A stretch of 64,000 nt of DNA from the NCBI GenBank assembly GCA_036877525.1, contig JAZGTH010000007.1, forward strand, positions 5,653,501-5,717,500, read 5' to 3'. The translations under genes and the position numbers were made by a program. This document shows, piece after piece, positions 35,350-48,397 of the stretch. The notes beneath the pieces are model-generated. The model had not been told where the DNA came from. It saw only the letters and a program-made list of their open reading frames with translations, and made no database searches. Numbering within the stretch: the first letter of the stretch is position 1; every line of letters begins with the position of its first letter. This DNA is from Chromobotia macracanthus (Eukaryota; Chordata; Actinopteri; Cypriniformes; Botiidae).

Positions 35350-35355
35350 TTTATT
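35350..35355 (-). terminator. rpl31: Poly(A) signal of rpl31
   Basis: AATAAA on the minus strand, only about 20 bp after the rpl31 stop codon, fitting the very short 3'UTRs typical of ribosomal protein genes. Confidence 0.75.
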
Positions 35356-35376
35356 CCAATGGACATGAAGAAACAC

Positions 35377-36656
35377 TTAATTTTCATCCACATTTACAGT
35401 CTGAAGACCTGCAAAGAGAAAAAAAAGTTAGAAAATGCTCAAAACAATACGTTTCTAAAAATATTACAAAAACCTCTTTACACTTATAAATACTCATTTA
35501 CACATGTTATTCCTTGCTTAAGATCATTTGTAAGATTGTGAAATGTACGGCTGAACTGAGCTTGTGAAGTGTTCTCCATGTACATGAACTGGTCTGTACC
35601 GGTGTGTGTATTTAATGCTTTTTGTTTCTCACCTTTGTATGTGGTGACAGGGACGTATGTGACCAGTGTGTACAGCTTGTTTGGAGAATCTTCATCTTCA
35701 TTGCGTTTCCTGGAGAGACGCACACGCATGCGGTACGGCACATTTCTGAAGAACACACAACATGCTTTACTGTTCCAGCTCTCCGCGTGAAGGTAAAATA
35801 ACAGCAACCTGCTTTCTTAGTAGTGCACATTCAGTTAAACCAGACTTAAGACATTATAAAGTGTCAGGCACTCACCTAACTCCTTTGGCCCACACAGCCT
35901 TGTTGAGACGGGTATCGATGCGTACATCAGGTGTGCCCATCTCCTTCATGGCAAACTTACGAATCTCCTTCAGTGCACGAGGAGCTCTCCTCTTGAAAGA
36001 GCTGCAGACAAACACAAAAATATACCGACAATTAAAAACAAAGATCAGCACTCAGACTCGATCAGTGGACTGATTAAATGCCATTATATTTGACTGTTAT
36101 GTTGTGTTTTTTTATACTACTCTTTAGACATCAGTATCAGCCATTAAAAACAACATTAAAATCAGATCACAGCTACTCAGCTTCACTAATAAAGCTCCAA
36201 TCCAAAGCAGCGTTTTGGTAGGATTGCCCAATATCAAAATGCATTGCACGTGCTTATGTCTGCAACAACTGAGTAATTTTAATACTTCATAAAGTTTTGT
36301 ATAGTCAGTTTTGATGCAGATGGCAATGAGACACCTATCAGTTCCAATTGAACTTTTTCCCCAAAACGAATGCGAAATATTTTCAGCTTCTAATACAATT
36401 TAAATTGCACATTTAAAGCATTATCCTGTTTCATCATTTCTGAACAAGCCACTGCATTTGAATTCAATGAGGTGCAGCCCTTTGGCAACAGTATGTAATG
36501 AATATAATGGCATGTAATAGTAATATATGGATGTAATTGCAGGTTGACTTACATGCCGTGGATGCGCTTGTGGATGTTGATGGTGTACTCGCGGGTCACC
36601 ACCTCATTGATGGCGGACCGGCCCTTCTTCTTCTCACCCTTCTTCAGTGGTGCCAT
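35377..36656 (-). CDS. rpl31: 60S ribosomal protein L31 (eL31)
   Basis: eL31 is a component of the large cytosolic ribosomal subunit near the peptide exit tunnel. Coding exons on the minus strand: 36656-36553, 36001-35876, 35745-35633, 35408-35377. GT-AG borders and phases match and give 124 residues (human 125). The sequence is nearly identical to other vertebrates: MAPLKKGEKKKGRSAINEVV at the start, KEIRKFAMKEMGTPDVRIDT, NVPYRMRVRLSRKRNEDEDS, ending GLQTVNVDEN. A non-coding first exon ends at 37235 with donor GTAAGT. It lies in a pyrimidine-rich context (CCTTCCTTTCCT) consistent with a 5' terminal oligopyrimidine start near 37250-37260. It is head-to-head with cnot11. Confidence 0.98.
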
Positions 36657-37235
36657 CTGCACACAGATCAGTCAGTGAGCTGTTAGTGAGGTCATCCCAT
36701 AGACTTCCACTGATTTGACATCAGACTAATATTTACAGCCCATTAAACCTTAACCTAGCTTTCAGAAACAGGTACAAGACATTAAAGAAACACAACTCGG
36801 CTTACTTATGAGCCTTTATATGTAGTGAGGAGCAGTGAAGCGGGTCTCACATTGGTTTGGTTTTTGTCATGTTATTTCATTATGTTAGGGAGCACAAACA
36901 ACAACTCGCTAAATTATTCAAACTCTTCACTACTGATAAATCGACTATTAGATTAAAGATTGTGGGTGTCATCTCATTTACAGCACTATTTTAGTCGAGA
37001 TCTCTCGAGTTTAACCATGTCATGAATTAGTCTGATCTCTCTTCAGCTGCGCTTGGACGCTTCACCGCTAACAGCTTTAAACTGCTGACACCGGCATCAT
37101 CAACGCATCAAAACGCACCACAATGACCGATTATCTGTTACAACGCTCATACGTCGCATTAACCATCATTTTAGCGATCGGTATAAACGGATGATTGCGG
37201 ATTTATCCCGAAAACCTCCATCGCGCGTACTTACC

Positions 37236-37540
37236 GTGCAAGCTCAATATAGGAAAGGAAGGCGCGAGGGATTGTGGGTAACATACAGAGCGGAAGGATA
37301 TTTACTTCCGGGTCATTCGACTTTGCGTATTTTGCGTTTCAAAGAACATATGCAGCGTTAAATATTATGATTGTGTTGGGGGGAAACGAGCGTTTATTTG
37401 TAAACTCAATCTCTTACAAGTTAACATCTCAATCTCACACAAGCGTTTAAAGGAGTTTCTGTAGTTGTTTTGTTTTGAACTACAATACCTACAACTTCAC
37501 TCGACTTACCGGAAGTGTTCGTGGGAGGCTTTTGAACGCG
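37236..37540. promoter_or_regulatory. Bidirectional promoter, rpl31 (minus) and cnot11 (plus)
   Basis: The rpl31 non-coding exon 1 ends at 37235 on the minus strand, and the cnot11 5'UTR appears to start about 250-300 bp away on the plus strand. The interval has CpGs and CCGGAAG motifs (ETS-like: ACTTCCGG at 37303-37311 and CCGGAAGTG at 37510-37518) facing both ways, and no TATA box. This fits a housekeeping divergent promoter. The cnot11 start site is inferred only from the open distance and a donor at 37781/37782. Confidence 0.6.
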
Positions 37541-38032
37541 ACGGTCGAGCGGAAGATTCAGTTCATGAACAGAAATAATCAAAAGTGGTTCAAATATAAA
37601 CGCGTGTGATCGGATGTGACAGCGACGTGCGACTCTTTTTATGAAATACTCATCAGATATTTAAGTTATAAATGAACTGGACTTATGCATACAGCACCGC
37701 TGCGGACTGTGGCTCCAAGCTGCTTCACTCGAAGGCAGCTCACTAGGATCTCATCATTTTAATATCTGTAGTGCAGAAAAGGTACGAAAGATTGTGATTT
37801 TGTGGGCTTGAGTGCCTTATTGTTTTCATAATATCTCAAATTTTAATGGCGATTACATACACATAGTGGCGATTTACATAAACATGTCAAGGACACGGAT
37901 GTTTAGTAAACTTTATTACGACTGCCATGTATATGTATTCAATGTAAATAACCCACTCTTGTGTTTTAACCTAATCTTGTGTTTTATCTGCAGTGTTTCC
38001 CCCGATCCAGTGAACAAGTCAACAGAGAAATC
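37540..38032 (+). other. cnot11: cnot11 5'UTR with one intron
   Basis: Probable non-coding exon 1 ends at 37781 (AAAAG then GTACG), and exon 2 starts at 37994 after CTGCAG. Reading upstream in the coding frame through this junction gives no ATG before an in-frame stop at 37662-37664, so the coding start at 38033 is supported. Confidence 0.55.
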
Positions 38033-40075
38033 ATGACTCTGGCTCCTAAGGAGCTGTCCAACTTGCTGGGCATCATGTCTGAAGATGCCTGCAGTAACAG
38101 CTTTGAGCAGCTGTCCACCGCCTTCCATCACTGTTTCGGCAAAGCCGAACATTTCCGCGTGGGATCGGTTCTGGTGATGTTACTGCAGCAGCCCGACCTG
38201 CTGCCCAGCGCTCCTCAACGGCTCACGGCGCTCTATCTGCTGTGGGAGATGTACCGAACCGAGCCTCTGGCCGCGAACCCATTCGCCGCCGTGTTTGCCC
38301 ACCTGCTGAACCCATCACCTGCAGGAGAAGAGCAGGAGAAACCGCTCTCAGGTACGACACCAGTGAGGGGTGAAGGAGCTGCGCTCTGTGAACCTCATGG
38401 ATGAAATATGATGCTCATCATTACATCACACTTAAATTAAATTATTTAGCAGACTCATTGTGATGGAACAATCAGATGTCACTCATTCACTGGATGTAGA
38501 TGGTGGGAGGGGACGTATATCTGTAGGAATGAAGATGATGCTCTTGATGTTTGCAGGTTTTCTTCCACCCATCACACTCCCGGAGAAGTTTTTCCTGTCG
38601 CAGCTGATGCTTGCTCCACCTCGGGAGCTCTTCAAGAAGACACCCAGACAGGTATCCAACATGGATGTGGGCTCCACACCGCAGCCTATAGACATCAGTG
38701 GACTTCAGTTGGCTCTTGCCGGTAGGAAAATTAACCATCTTCATCATATGTAAGGGTTCATTTAGTTAACTTATTGATATGAATGTTTGTCTTAGGTTGT
38801 AGTTGTGACATTTTAGTTGCTATGAATTTATGGACTATTGAGTAAGAATGTTTATGAATACTATTTGTTTAGTTGGTTTATGAAGTAACAAAACTGCTTT
38901 TTCTTTCTTTTGATTTAGAGCGTCAGTCAGAACTGCCCACTCAGAGTAAGGCCAGTTTTCCCAGCCTGCTTAGTGATCCTGACCCTGACTCCTCCAACTC
39001 CGGATTTGACAGCTCAGTGGCCAATCAAATAACAGAGTCTCTGGTGACTGGACCACGCCCTCCTCTCGAGAGTGAGTGAATCATGAGCTTTTATTCTCTG
39101 TAATCTGAAGTTTGATTTAAATACCTGAATGTGTTTTTTATCTTTTCATAAAGCGTATGATGACTTGTATAGTTCCTGATTCAACAGCTCTGTTTCTGTC
39201 TCAGGCCACTTTCGTCCAGAGTTTATCCGACCTGCTCCGCCTCTTCTGGTGTGTGAGGATGAGCTGTCCTGGCTCAACCCGTGTGAACCGGATCACCGGA
39301 TTCAGTGGGATCGGTCCATGTGTGTGCGGAACGGCACAGGAGTGGAAATCAAACGCGTCATGGCAAAAGCCTTCAAGAGCCCTTTATCAGCAGCACAGCA
39401 GACTCAGGTGTTACGTGATGAGCTCTCACAAACATCAGAGCTAAAACATTTCATTAGTCTCAAAACACATTATAAAAATCTAATGAAGAATGAGTTTATA
39501 ATTCTGAAACAAATATCTTCAATTACTGCTGTTGATTATAGAAAACGAAGACTCTGTTTAGGGCTATTAGCATTTCCAAATTATTATTATTATAAAGTAT
39601 CTTAGTCTTGTCTTGTTGTATTTAATACATTGATTTCTCTCTGTTCGTTCTCATTAGCTGCTGGGTGAGCTGGAGAAGGACCCAAAGCTGGTTTATCATA
39701 TTGGTCTGACACCAGCCAAACTGCCAGACCTGGTGGAGAACAATCCTCTGGTGGCTATTGAGATGCTGCTGAAGCTCATGTCCTCCAGTCAGATCACAGA
39801 GTATTTCTCAGTTCTGGTCAACATGGACATGTCTCTGCACTCCATGGAGGTGGTCAACAGGTACAAGATCTTCCTCTTCAGCTTAGCAGCAGTATCTGTG
39901 GAAGTGAGAATGTTGTACACTGATCATGCAGTGATGTAAGTGTTTATACTTTGTTTGAATATTTGTTTGGCTCTAGATTAACAACAGCAGTGGATCTTCC
40001 TCCTGAGTTCATTCACCTCTACATTTCCAACTGTATCTCCACCTGTGAGCAGATCAAAGACAAATACATGCAGGT

Positions 40076-40112
<37 letters not shown>

Positions 40113-40484
40113 ATACTGTGTGCAACATGAGCCAGATTTATTTGCCGCTGGTTCATACAAGCACTAATGAGTTTGTTAGGATGCGCAATACAGTGAAGCT
40201 ATGTCTTATTTACATTATATACATGTGAATATACATTATTCAAATCCCACAGATCAGTAATATATATTCTTGTCTTTGTGTCTCAGAACCGATTGGTGCG
40301 TTTGGTGTGTGTGTTCCTCCAATCCCTCATCAGGAATAAGATCATTAACGTTCAGGATTTATTCATTGAGGTTCAGGCCTTCTGCATTGAGTTCAGCCGC
40401 ATTCGTGAAGCTGCTGGTCTGTTCCGTCTGCTGAAGACCCTCGATAATGGCGAGACCCCTGCTGAGGGCAAGACAGCTAAATGA
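38033..40484 (+). CDS. cnot11: CCR4-NOT transcription complex subunit 11
   Basis: CNOT11 (human C2orf29) binds CNOT10 and the N-terminus of the CNOT1 scaffold in the CCR4-NOT deadenylase, which shortens mRNA poly(A) tails. Exons: 38033-38351, 38557-38721, 38919-39071, 39205-39407, 39658-39860, 39977-40073, 40287-40484. Borders are GT-AG, phases match, and the product is about 445 residues. Conserved blocks include [81 protein letters not shown] and the C-terminal helical domain ([20 protein letters not shown]). It lacks the long Gly-rich N-terminus that I recall for human CNOT11. Likely poly(A) signal ATTAAA at 40766. Confidence 0.97.
40078..40110. repeat. (AC)n in cnot11 intron 6
   Basis: An AC dinucleotide tract beginning within the splice donor region just after exon 6 (GTAAACACAC). 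Confidence 0.9.
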
Positions 40485-40765
40485 TTCACCCAACACTGAA
40501 CTCATCTGAGGGATTTAACATTAAATGCTGAGCAGGTTTTGTCTGAGCGTGTTACAGTGAGAACTCTGTTCTTCAGATCTGTTAGAAAACACAGAGATTC
40601 ACTCTTTAGTTTCACAGAAGATCAGACTGCTGATTTGCTACAGTTTTCTCCTCTCGTTTGTCATTCATAGATTCTTCTGTTCTACTTGGTTCCATTGATG
40701 GTGATTTCTGTTTGTATATGTACAATATTTTCAACCCTTGTTTTATTTTGTTAAAATTTTCTGCC

Positions 40766-40771
40766 ATTAAA
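40766..40771 (+). terminator. cnot11: Poly(A) signal of cnot11
   Basis: ATTAAA variant 282 bp after the stop codon. Confidence 0.5.
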
Positions 40772-41927
40772 ATAATGGTTCCTTACAAGGGACTTTAAAC
40801 AGTGTGTTCTTTAAATTTTCTCTTCTGTGCTGAGAAAATAGTATTTTTTAAACTTTTTGGTAAACATTTAACATTAATCAGTTATTGGGCAAGTACGTGA
40901 TGATGGATCAGTGTTGAACACGATCTCTGTCACCCCAATTGAAACAATACGTTTATAATAATGATTTATAATTTGAGCTGCCAGGTCTGATTTCCCAGTA
41001 AATGGCAGTTTGGCTTCATTTGACTTCAACATAAAGTATGTAAAGTAACCTGCAATTTTATGTTTCAAGCAGAGATGGTGGAAGAGAGGTGAAAGTTACT
41101 AACTGCAGCTTTAAAATAAATTTCAGTTTCCAGTTAAATTTCAATTTTATTTGTTATATAATAGTAAGAAAATATGTTTTAATAGGTGTCAATAATGCCT
41201 TGTTGAACAAGCCATAGGGCCTGTGGCAAGGAACTTCCAAGGTTGGTAAATGGAAAGACATTTAATTTGTCTGTAGGAGAAACTGTTAATTTTTGTTTTT
41301 ATGCTGGATTTAACTGGTGCTACAGATTTCATATGGATCACCTATACGAGTAATGACGTGACCTCATCTGATGTTGATTATTGAACATGCTGGTCTGGTG
41401 TCAGAACTGTTGATCAATTCATAATAAAATACTAGAATACTCATGCTACACAGTACATACTACACACTCCCTGCTGTTCTGTGTCAATCAGCAATATGTA
41501 AATATTTCAAACAGCAGTTTGTGACAGTCACATGACCTGATTACAATTAGTGTGTATTTATTTCAGTAGGTGATGGGCTGCTGTTATTATTTTTTAACAC
41601 ATTTTTAAACGCATTTTTTGTGCAAACATGCCTTTTTCTGCTTGATCAAATAATCAAGAAAAATTTGCAGCTAATATGTGGGTTCTTGTATTGGGACCAA
41701 CGGGGGTATGATGCCCTGCTCAAAGACAACTCGGTTGTTTCCTATGTGCTTTGGGAATCAAGCCAGCAATCTTCTGGTTATCAGTCTGACTCCCTAAGCA
41801 GTAGGCCACAACTGCCCCTAAAAGTGTGCGATACAGTATTATGTGCAGTGTGCTCTTGTGTAAAGGGCCCATTTCAGCAAATGTAAGACATTAATTTTAA
41901 CTGTGAACACACATTTTAGTAGAAAAT
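40772..41927. other. Intergenic between convergent cnot11 and lcp1
   Basis: No gene seen. It holds one old interspersed repeat (41697-41818) and otherwise AT-rich unique-looking sequence. This is the junction between the two syntenic blocks described in the findings. Confidence 0.5.
41697..41818. repeat. Relic of a common teleost interspersed repeat
   Basis: Contains the degenerate series GCCCTGCTCAAAGAC, GGGAATCAAGCCAGCAATCT, TCTGGTTATCAGTCTGACTC and AGGCCACAACTGCCCC. This family occurs throughout fish genomes; a second copy is at 47384-47622. It is probably SINE-like or a non-autonomous DNA element; I cannot place the family. Confidence 0.6.
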
Positions 41928-41933
41928 TTTATT
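41928..41933 (-). terminator. lcp1: Poly(A) signal of lcp1
   Basis: AATAAA on the minus strand, about 290 bp after the lcp1 stop codon. Confidence 0.55.
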
Positions 41934-42221
41934 TTGCTTCATTGCCACAACATATTAAGGCACATGTAACGTTAGTTAGACTGAACTGTCACTGAAGAGC
42001 CAGAAGTTTACTCAAAAGAGCAAAACATGAAAAACACTGCAGCTGATGACGTAGAAAAAATCATTATCTCCAAAGAAAGTACTTTCAGGCCTGTTTATAT
42101 CATTTTTTGCAAATTTTCCAGGTTTGTCCATGGTACCCTTAAGCAACAGCTTAACAAAAAGAGATCAAATACAGATTGAACTCTGCTGATTGTTTGAGAT
42201 GAATGAACAATGTCATCGCTT

Positions 42222-45200
42222 CTAGATTCGTCTCATCCCTCGGGCCATCAGACAGGCAAACACAGTCATCACCATTTTAGGCTTCACCTCCACTAGATCT
42301 TCAGGCAGCGCGTACACTCGCGCTCCGATCTTCCTGGCCATGGAGATGGCATACCTACAAAAAGACAACATGCGTGAATTTGATGGCACACCTACAGAAC
42401 AAGTGTTTCCTGTCTCATGTTTCAGTGTTTTCATGTGTTATTTGGTCAGAAATTAATCAGAAATCTGCTGTACTTTAAAGAAACAGTCTTTGTGCCAAAA
42501 TAATATGATAACTATAGAACTGAACACAGTTACAATAACAGTCATTCTGGAGCAGAAATGTGAAGCTAAATGATTCAGTAAAACCCTGTTTATTCGAGCT
42601 GTAATTTGTCTAAACTGTTATTCAAGCAGAGGGACTAAGTTCAGATAATAAACAGATAAAAATAACAGATAAAATATAAAATAACAGATATACATATAAA
42701 TAAACTTATGCATTGTTGATATGATTCCTGTGGGTGGATTTCAAAGTAAAAAAAGGATTGTAACAGCCTTGTGATTCACAGCCTTGTAGCTGAGCTTTTA
42801 AAAATGTGTATTTTATTTATTGTTCTTACATTGTTAGTGCATTTGATTGTTGTTTTAATTGTTACATTTTCTTTCTGTGGCAAATGATATTTTTAAATAA
42901 AATGCTAATAACTGGTTTAAAAAAAACGTTGTGCTTTGTTCAGTTTGAATGTAACTTTGTGTTGTTCATACTTGGCATTATTGAGTTTCTCATCGTCTGT
43001 CAAATCTTCTGTCTTGACTAGATCATAACGGATCGATCCAGGCTGGATGGCGTCAATCAGGTCCAGTACTGGCATACTGCTGCTTATAGATCCATCCTGA
43101 TGTATTGTAAAAAATGAAATGAACGATCACTCAGTTAAAAGCCACCAGTTATACAGTTTAGACTGTAAGTGTGATGTTTATGACTGTAAGCGTGATACTT
43201 TACGCCTGGATGTCACCCCACTGCCAAAATATGCTACTCACTTTAAAGCCGCTGATGGTGTGTTTTCCAGCTTCTGTGAGCGTGTTGTTCACCCAGCTGA
43301 CAATGGTGTCATCATTGACCTTCTGCCCATCACCCAGTTCTTCCAAGATGTTCAGAGTATACCTACAGACAAACACGTTGAAACAAACACAGAGAGACAA
43401 ATAGAGACAAACAAACTGAAGCAAACTTACAAACAAACCTTATACATGTCTAAAGAAAATGTCTGAAGACTATATTGATATTATCCATCAATGAAACATC
43501 TAGACCAATCATGTTGTGCTTTACCTTCTCATAAGCTGCCAGAGTAGAGCCAGCGTGAGGGTTCGATTGCCCTCGTTAAGATCCTGCCCAGCAATTCCTA
43601 CCAGAGAGAATTTTGCTTCTTTCTTTCCCAACTCAACTGCATAGTTACAGTTTTCCAGCTGCAATCACAACATATCCGTTAGTGTGTTCCTCACACAGCT
43701 GTCATTTGTATATACGTTTATGAATCCTTTATTAGGCTAATGAGCCCAGTCCTTATTCATTTTCATAATATGGAAATATATTTTTAAAAATGTGAACAGG
43801 ATAATAATGACTTGGAATTGTTTTCACAGCACGCCTGACCCAATATACTCATCAAACAATTTAATACGGTTTGAACAGGAGAATTTAAACATCATTACTG
43901 CATTACTGCTTTTACAGAACTTTGAGTTGTACCTTTTTCATGTTGCTGCCCAGTTTAGGGTATGGTGGTTTATTTACTTTGTCCCAATCTACTGGAACCT
44001 TGATCTTCTCATACAGCTGGAAGATGACCAACGCATCTGCTATATCCCTGGAAAAACACATCTACCATAAGAACACATACTGCTGGTATGTAGCGCCACC
44101 TGGTGGATGACACTTTAATTCTCATCACTCCATTACACATGTGAAAGTTTATAAGGTGTTTGTAATAGAACAGCAGATACAGGTGTCATTGTAAGAATGT
44201 TTTCCTAACATTTCCATTAGTAACAAAAATGTTACAAAAGTTGTTTTAAATGTTTTAGGACTGTTCAAAATGTCCAATGTTTTATTGATGTTGAGTTTTT
44301 TGCATGGTTATCAGTTTTTAAAACGTTCCACTTAACAGCTTAAGAATAACATTTTTAATACATATGATATATATAACATCAAATACATTACTGCCATAAC
44401 TTAATTACTATTACTATTTTGATAACTTTAAGAGAACTTTTAGAGAATGTTTTGAGACTGTTCCCTGTCAGCTGGGCAGGTCGACTGACATTTATCTGAA
44501 AGGAGTCTTTGTTTGATTAGTGTTTCAGATGGATCAACTCAATGATAACATGTACATGTACTTACACATAGAGATGATTAACACGTGGATTGACACCAAG
44601 TGAGTTCATCCAGTTTCGGAAGGTTCGTTCCTCTCTGGTCTCCCCTGATAACAACAGAACAATGAATCGAGTGCTGGATCAACAGCAGATTCTAAGTCAG
44701 CTTTACTCTCATTTTAAACACACTCCAAAGGCCAACCATGATACCTGGTCTCCTCAGTGCAACACTCATCATTGAGTTACTGTTTATCCGTATGACAGAT
44801 GTGCAGACAGAAGCGAATTTAACTCAGAATGATAAGCCTAAAACCCGCGACTAGCATCTATCAGTTTTTAATTTCTTGCTACCTTTAGTTTTCTCACAGA
44901 TAACATTTCAGAGTGCTTACAGATAATATTTCTGCAGAATTTTCCTCAATTAAAAGGTTTTCTGAAAATCTACTTTAAAGCAATTCACAATAGGAAAAGT
45001 GTTAAAAAATTGAAAAACAAATATTGACAAAATATTACAATAGAGCTATAGAATTAAAGTACAGTACACTGACAGTACTGAACTGACAGTACAGTTCAGA
45101 TAGTGTGCTCTTGGAATAATTTGATGAGAAATATTTGAGTTCATAGTGAGATTTGTGACTTTTGGATGCAGACTTATTTTTTAAGACTATATTAAGTGCA

Positions 45201-48200
45201 TTGTTGAAACTCGAAATTGTTGAATAGGAAGCATGAGATTACTGGGGTCTTTATAACAGGAGAAACATCTGAGAAACTACATTTAAGAGACTACATTTAA
45301 TCTTGTTGCTGTAGGACAAACAAGATACTGAGATCTCATTTGTGATTTACGTCCTATGGGAAGTAATGTCATGAACAAACCCTCAATTGAGCTCCAGTCA
45401 ATGTCCTGGTTTTCTGGTTTCTTAAGAGCAGGATACTTGTTGAACAGATTGGCTACATAGGCCAAATTGAGTTTGGGATTTCCACGGACGACATCTGTTG
45501 CCGTGACGAACTGTCGGCAGCCAAGGCGATCAGCCTGCTCCAGCATGCACTCAGCCCTCTTTATGTCGTCTTTTTCCTGTAGAAAGTGACATAATTGTCA
45601 TCAAATACTGAATTGCATGAACAGGAATATGTTACAAAACTTAGTGTGCTGCCTTTTGAGGGATCATAGTTTTTTTTCATGATAAGCATGTGCATAATAA
45701 CTGCCCTGCTGATAAAACACTATAGCTGCATATATTGTGTTTAAGACCCTCACCTGCCAGATAAACCAGTGAGATCACTGCAGTGATTTATGAAAAAAAC
45801 ACTACAAGCAAATGTGTTTCATCCAAAAGATCTCAACAGCAGAAGTGCTACAATACTAAAATACCACAGCAGCACAGTGATTACATTTACATTTATTACA
45901 TTTACATTTATTAATTTATTAGTTTAAATTATTATGCTTTATCCAAAGCGATTTACAGTTTATTCAAAGTATAAATTTTATCAGCATGTGTGTTCCATGA
46001 GAATTGAACCCACAATCATTATGCTGCTCAACCAATGATTTAGCAGTTGAGCTACACAAACACCTAGCAGATGGATCAGTACAAAAATATTCAGATCTAA
46101 TAAATAGATATGATGTTCTGGTTTACTGATGTATTGATCAGGACAGACACACTCACCCGTATTCCTGACATGTCAATCGGAATGGCTGGGATTCCCTCCT
46201 CATCTCCTTTGGGTGCCACTTGGTTCAGGATGTTGTAATAGGCCCTGGAGTCCTTCATGATAGCAGAAGGGTGTGATTATGTGCATTCTGGGTACTTCAG
46301 ATCTGAGTTTATGAAAGACATCTAAAGAGCTCACAGCTCTTTTCCCAGCTCTGTGGGTTTGGGGTACCTTAATATCTGAGCTGAAGTTGTTGATTTTGGG
46401 GCAGCCGGCCTCCTCCAGGTGATAATTTGCCCAGCGCAGAAGTAACTCCTCAGGAGAAAGTTTAATCAGATCTTCCAAACTCTCTCCATCCCTAAGTAAA
46501 GCAATCAGAGCTACAGACATACACAAACAAACACAAATCATGAGAGTCTACCGACAAACATACAGCTGCTCCAATAACAGATTCAGTCTAAAACAAACAC
46601 TGATGCGTAAAAAAAAAATAAGACATTTTTGCAATGACTTGAGGTACCTTCGTTCCTGCTAATTTCGATGTCTGCAAACAGTCCAATTTTAATCACTTGC
46701 CACAAGAGCCCCAGCACTAAATGCTGCCTGCCCTCTTTCAGGTCCTCTGCGCCAATGTTCACCACATGGCAGCCAATCGCAGAGGCAGAATTCAGTGCCA
46801 AGTTCAGATTCTCCTGCACATTTAAATATAAACACGTGCATTAAGTCCAATCACAATCATATTAAACAAACCAACCATTCACGGAGGAGAGATTTTTTCT
46901 CACCTGGATGGTAAAGGGTGTGAGTTTTTTCTTATTGATGGTTCGCTCATCAATAGTATCAGGCACAGAGAGGTTGATCATTTTACTGCAAAGAAGAGCC
47001 GTTCTTTAACACTGTCAAACCTACTGTAAATGCTTATGAGATGGAGGCTCTGTGGATGCTCCATTATGATTGGTCAATGGCATTCTGTATTCAAACATCT
47101 GTTTACTCAGACAGCTTATATTTCTGACGCATCACTTATGATGCTACTATATATGTTTCATGTTAATGATGCAGGTACCAGAGTATAATCCCGTCACCCA
47201 CTGCAGTGAAGAGGTCATCAGAGCTTGGGTCCATAGGAAGAACATGCTGGCAGTCTGGGTCTTTCTCTAAAGCTTTATTGACCCAGTTCACGAAAGCCAC
47301 TTTCTCCTCCTCTACACACACACACACACAGCACATTTGAATATTAACAGTAAAGTGAAAGTGCCATATTTGTCAGATATGGTAACCCATACCCAAAATG
47401 TGACCTCTGCATTTAACCCATCACTGGTGAGGAGTGAACACACACTGCAAGCCGTGAACACACACGCACACCCGGAGCAGTGTGCAACACACTACTGCGC
47501 CCGGGGAGCAATTGGGGGTTAGGTGCCTTGCTCAAGGGCTACCTGCCCACACCGGGATCAAATCAGCAACCTTCTGATCACAAGCCTGACTCACTTACCA
47601 GTAGGTACCAACTGCCCCCAACAGAATATTTTAGAGAACATTAGAGTTTTAGAGAACATTAAAAGTGAATGGTCCAGTTTTTGTGTTTTGTGACGTACAG
47701 TGCATGTAAGCTATACAGTTTATCAGTATGTGCATTCACAGTATATACATTTACTGTCTACACAACACAAGAGAAAATTAAAGAAACAGTGTTTGTCTTT
47801 GTGTGTGTGTTTACACGCACCAGAATAGGAGTGCTGGGTTCCAGACTGTTCCGAGGTTCCTGCCACAGAACAGATGCCCTCCTTTTTATTAATTGCTTTA
47901 CGGAACGTCTTGGCCACCTCTGTGCTCTTTAATTCATGGACCACCTAGACAGACAGACATGGAGGACTTTAGGACAACTGATGTATAGATATTTAAAGGT
48001 GTCTTGTGTAACTTCCCAACCTTGGTAAACTCATCAAAGGTGATCTTTCCATCCTGGTTCAGGTCCATGGTTCTGCTGAGCTCCTGTATGATCTCACGGA
48101 CTCTGTACCCAGGAAGTGGAAGATTGGCCGCCTTAAACAGTGCGTTTAACTCATCTGTACTGATGTAACCATTTCCATCCACATCTAATGAAAGATCAAA

Positions 48201-48369
48201 GGTCATAACATCAAACATATAGGATGACCTGCATGGTCCAACTCTGATGGGCCAATATTGTATTTCAATGTACAATGAAAACATTGTGTTTTACTCCTCA
48301 CTCACCAACTTTGCTGAAAGCTTCTCTCAATTCCTCCATCTCCTCCGCTGAGATTTGTGTTCCCGCCAT
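42222..48369 (-). CDS. lcp1: L-plastin (lymphocyte cytosolic protein 1), 15 coding exons
   Basis: L-plastin is a calcium-regulated actin-bundling protein of leukocytes. Minus-strand exons: 48369-48306, 48184-48021, 47944-47821, 47311-47179, 46985-46904, 46813-46648, 46510-46368, 46252-46157, 45576-45381, 44644-44566, 44047-43933, 43658-43525, 43362-43242, 43096-42972, 42354-42222. All phases agree, giving 624 residues (human 627). Two EF-hands come first, with loops DVDGNGYISTDE and DLNQDGKITFDE. Two actin-binding modules of paired calponin-homology domains follow (KKLTPFTIQENLNLAL; FRNWMNSLGVNPRVNHLY), ending MVMTVFACLMARGMRRI. The L isoform is preferred over PLS1 and PLS3 from CHVVNIGAEDLKEG, TATDVVRGNPKLNLA and the neighbouring lrrc63. 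The adjoining non-coding exon begins at 48397 upstream of the ATG. Confidence 0.96.
45881..46065. repeat. Interspersed repeat relic in an lcp1 intron
   Basis: Contains TTATCCAAAGCGATTTACAG and, further on, GTGTGTTCCATGAGAATTGA then TTGAGCTACA. This is a degenerate copy of a very common fish repeat (the TTTATCCAAAGCGACTTACA family). Confidence 0.65.
47384..47622. repeat. Interspersed repeat, second copy of the family at 41697
   Basis: Includes ATGTGACCTCTGCATTTAAC, GCGCCCGGGGAGCAATTGGG, GTGCCTTGCTCAAGGG and ACCAACTGCCCCC. It is better preserved than the 41697 relic and lies in an lcp1 intron. Confidence 0.7.
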
Positions 48370-48397
48370 TTTACACTATATTGTCACAATATATAGC

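Noticed and set aside
36380..36450. Possible C/D box snoRNA in an rpl31 intron (minus strand ATGATGA then CTGA about 55 nt later)
   Set aside because: Flanking bases do not form the expected terminal stem, and no internal C'/D' boxes were seen; chance occurrence is likely.
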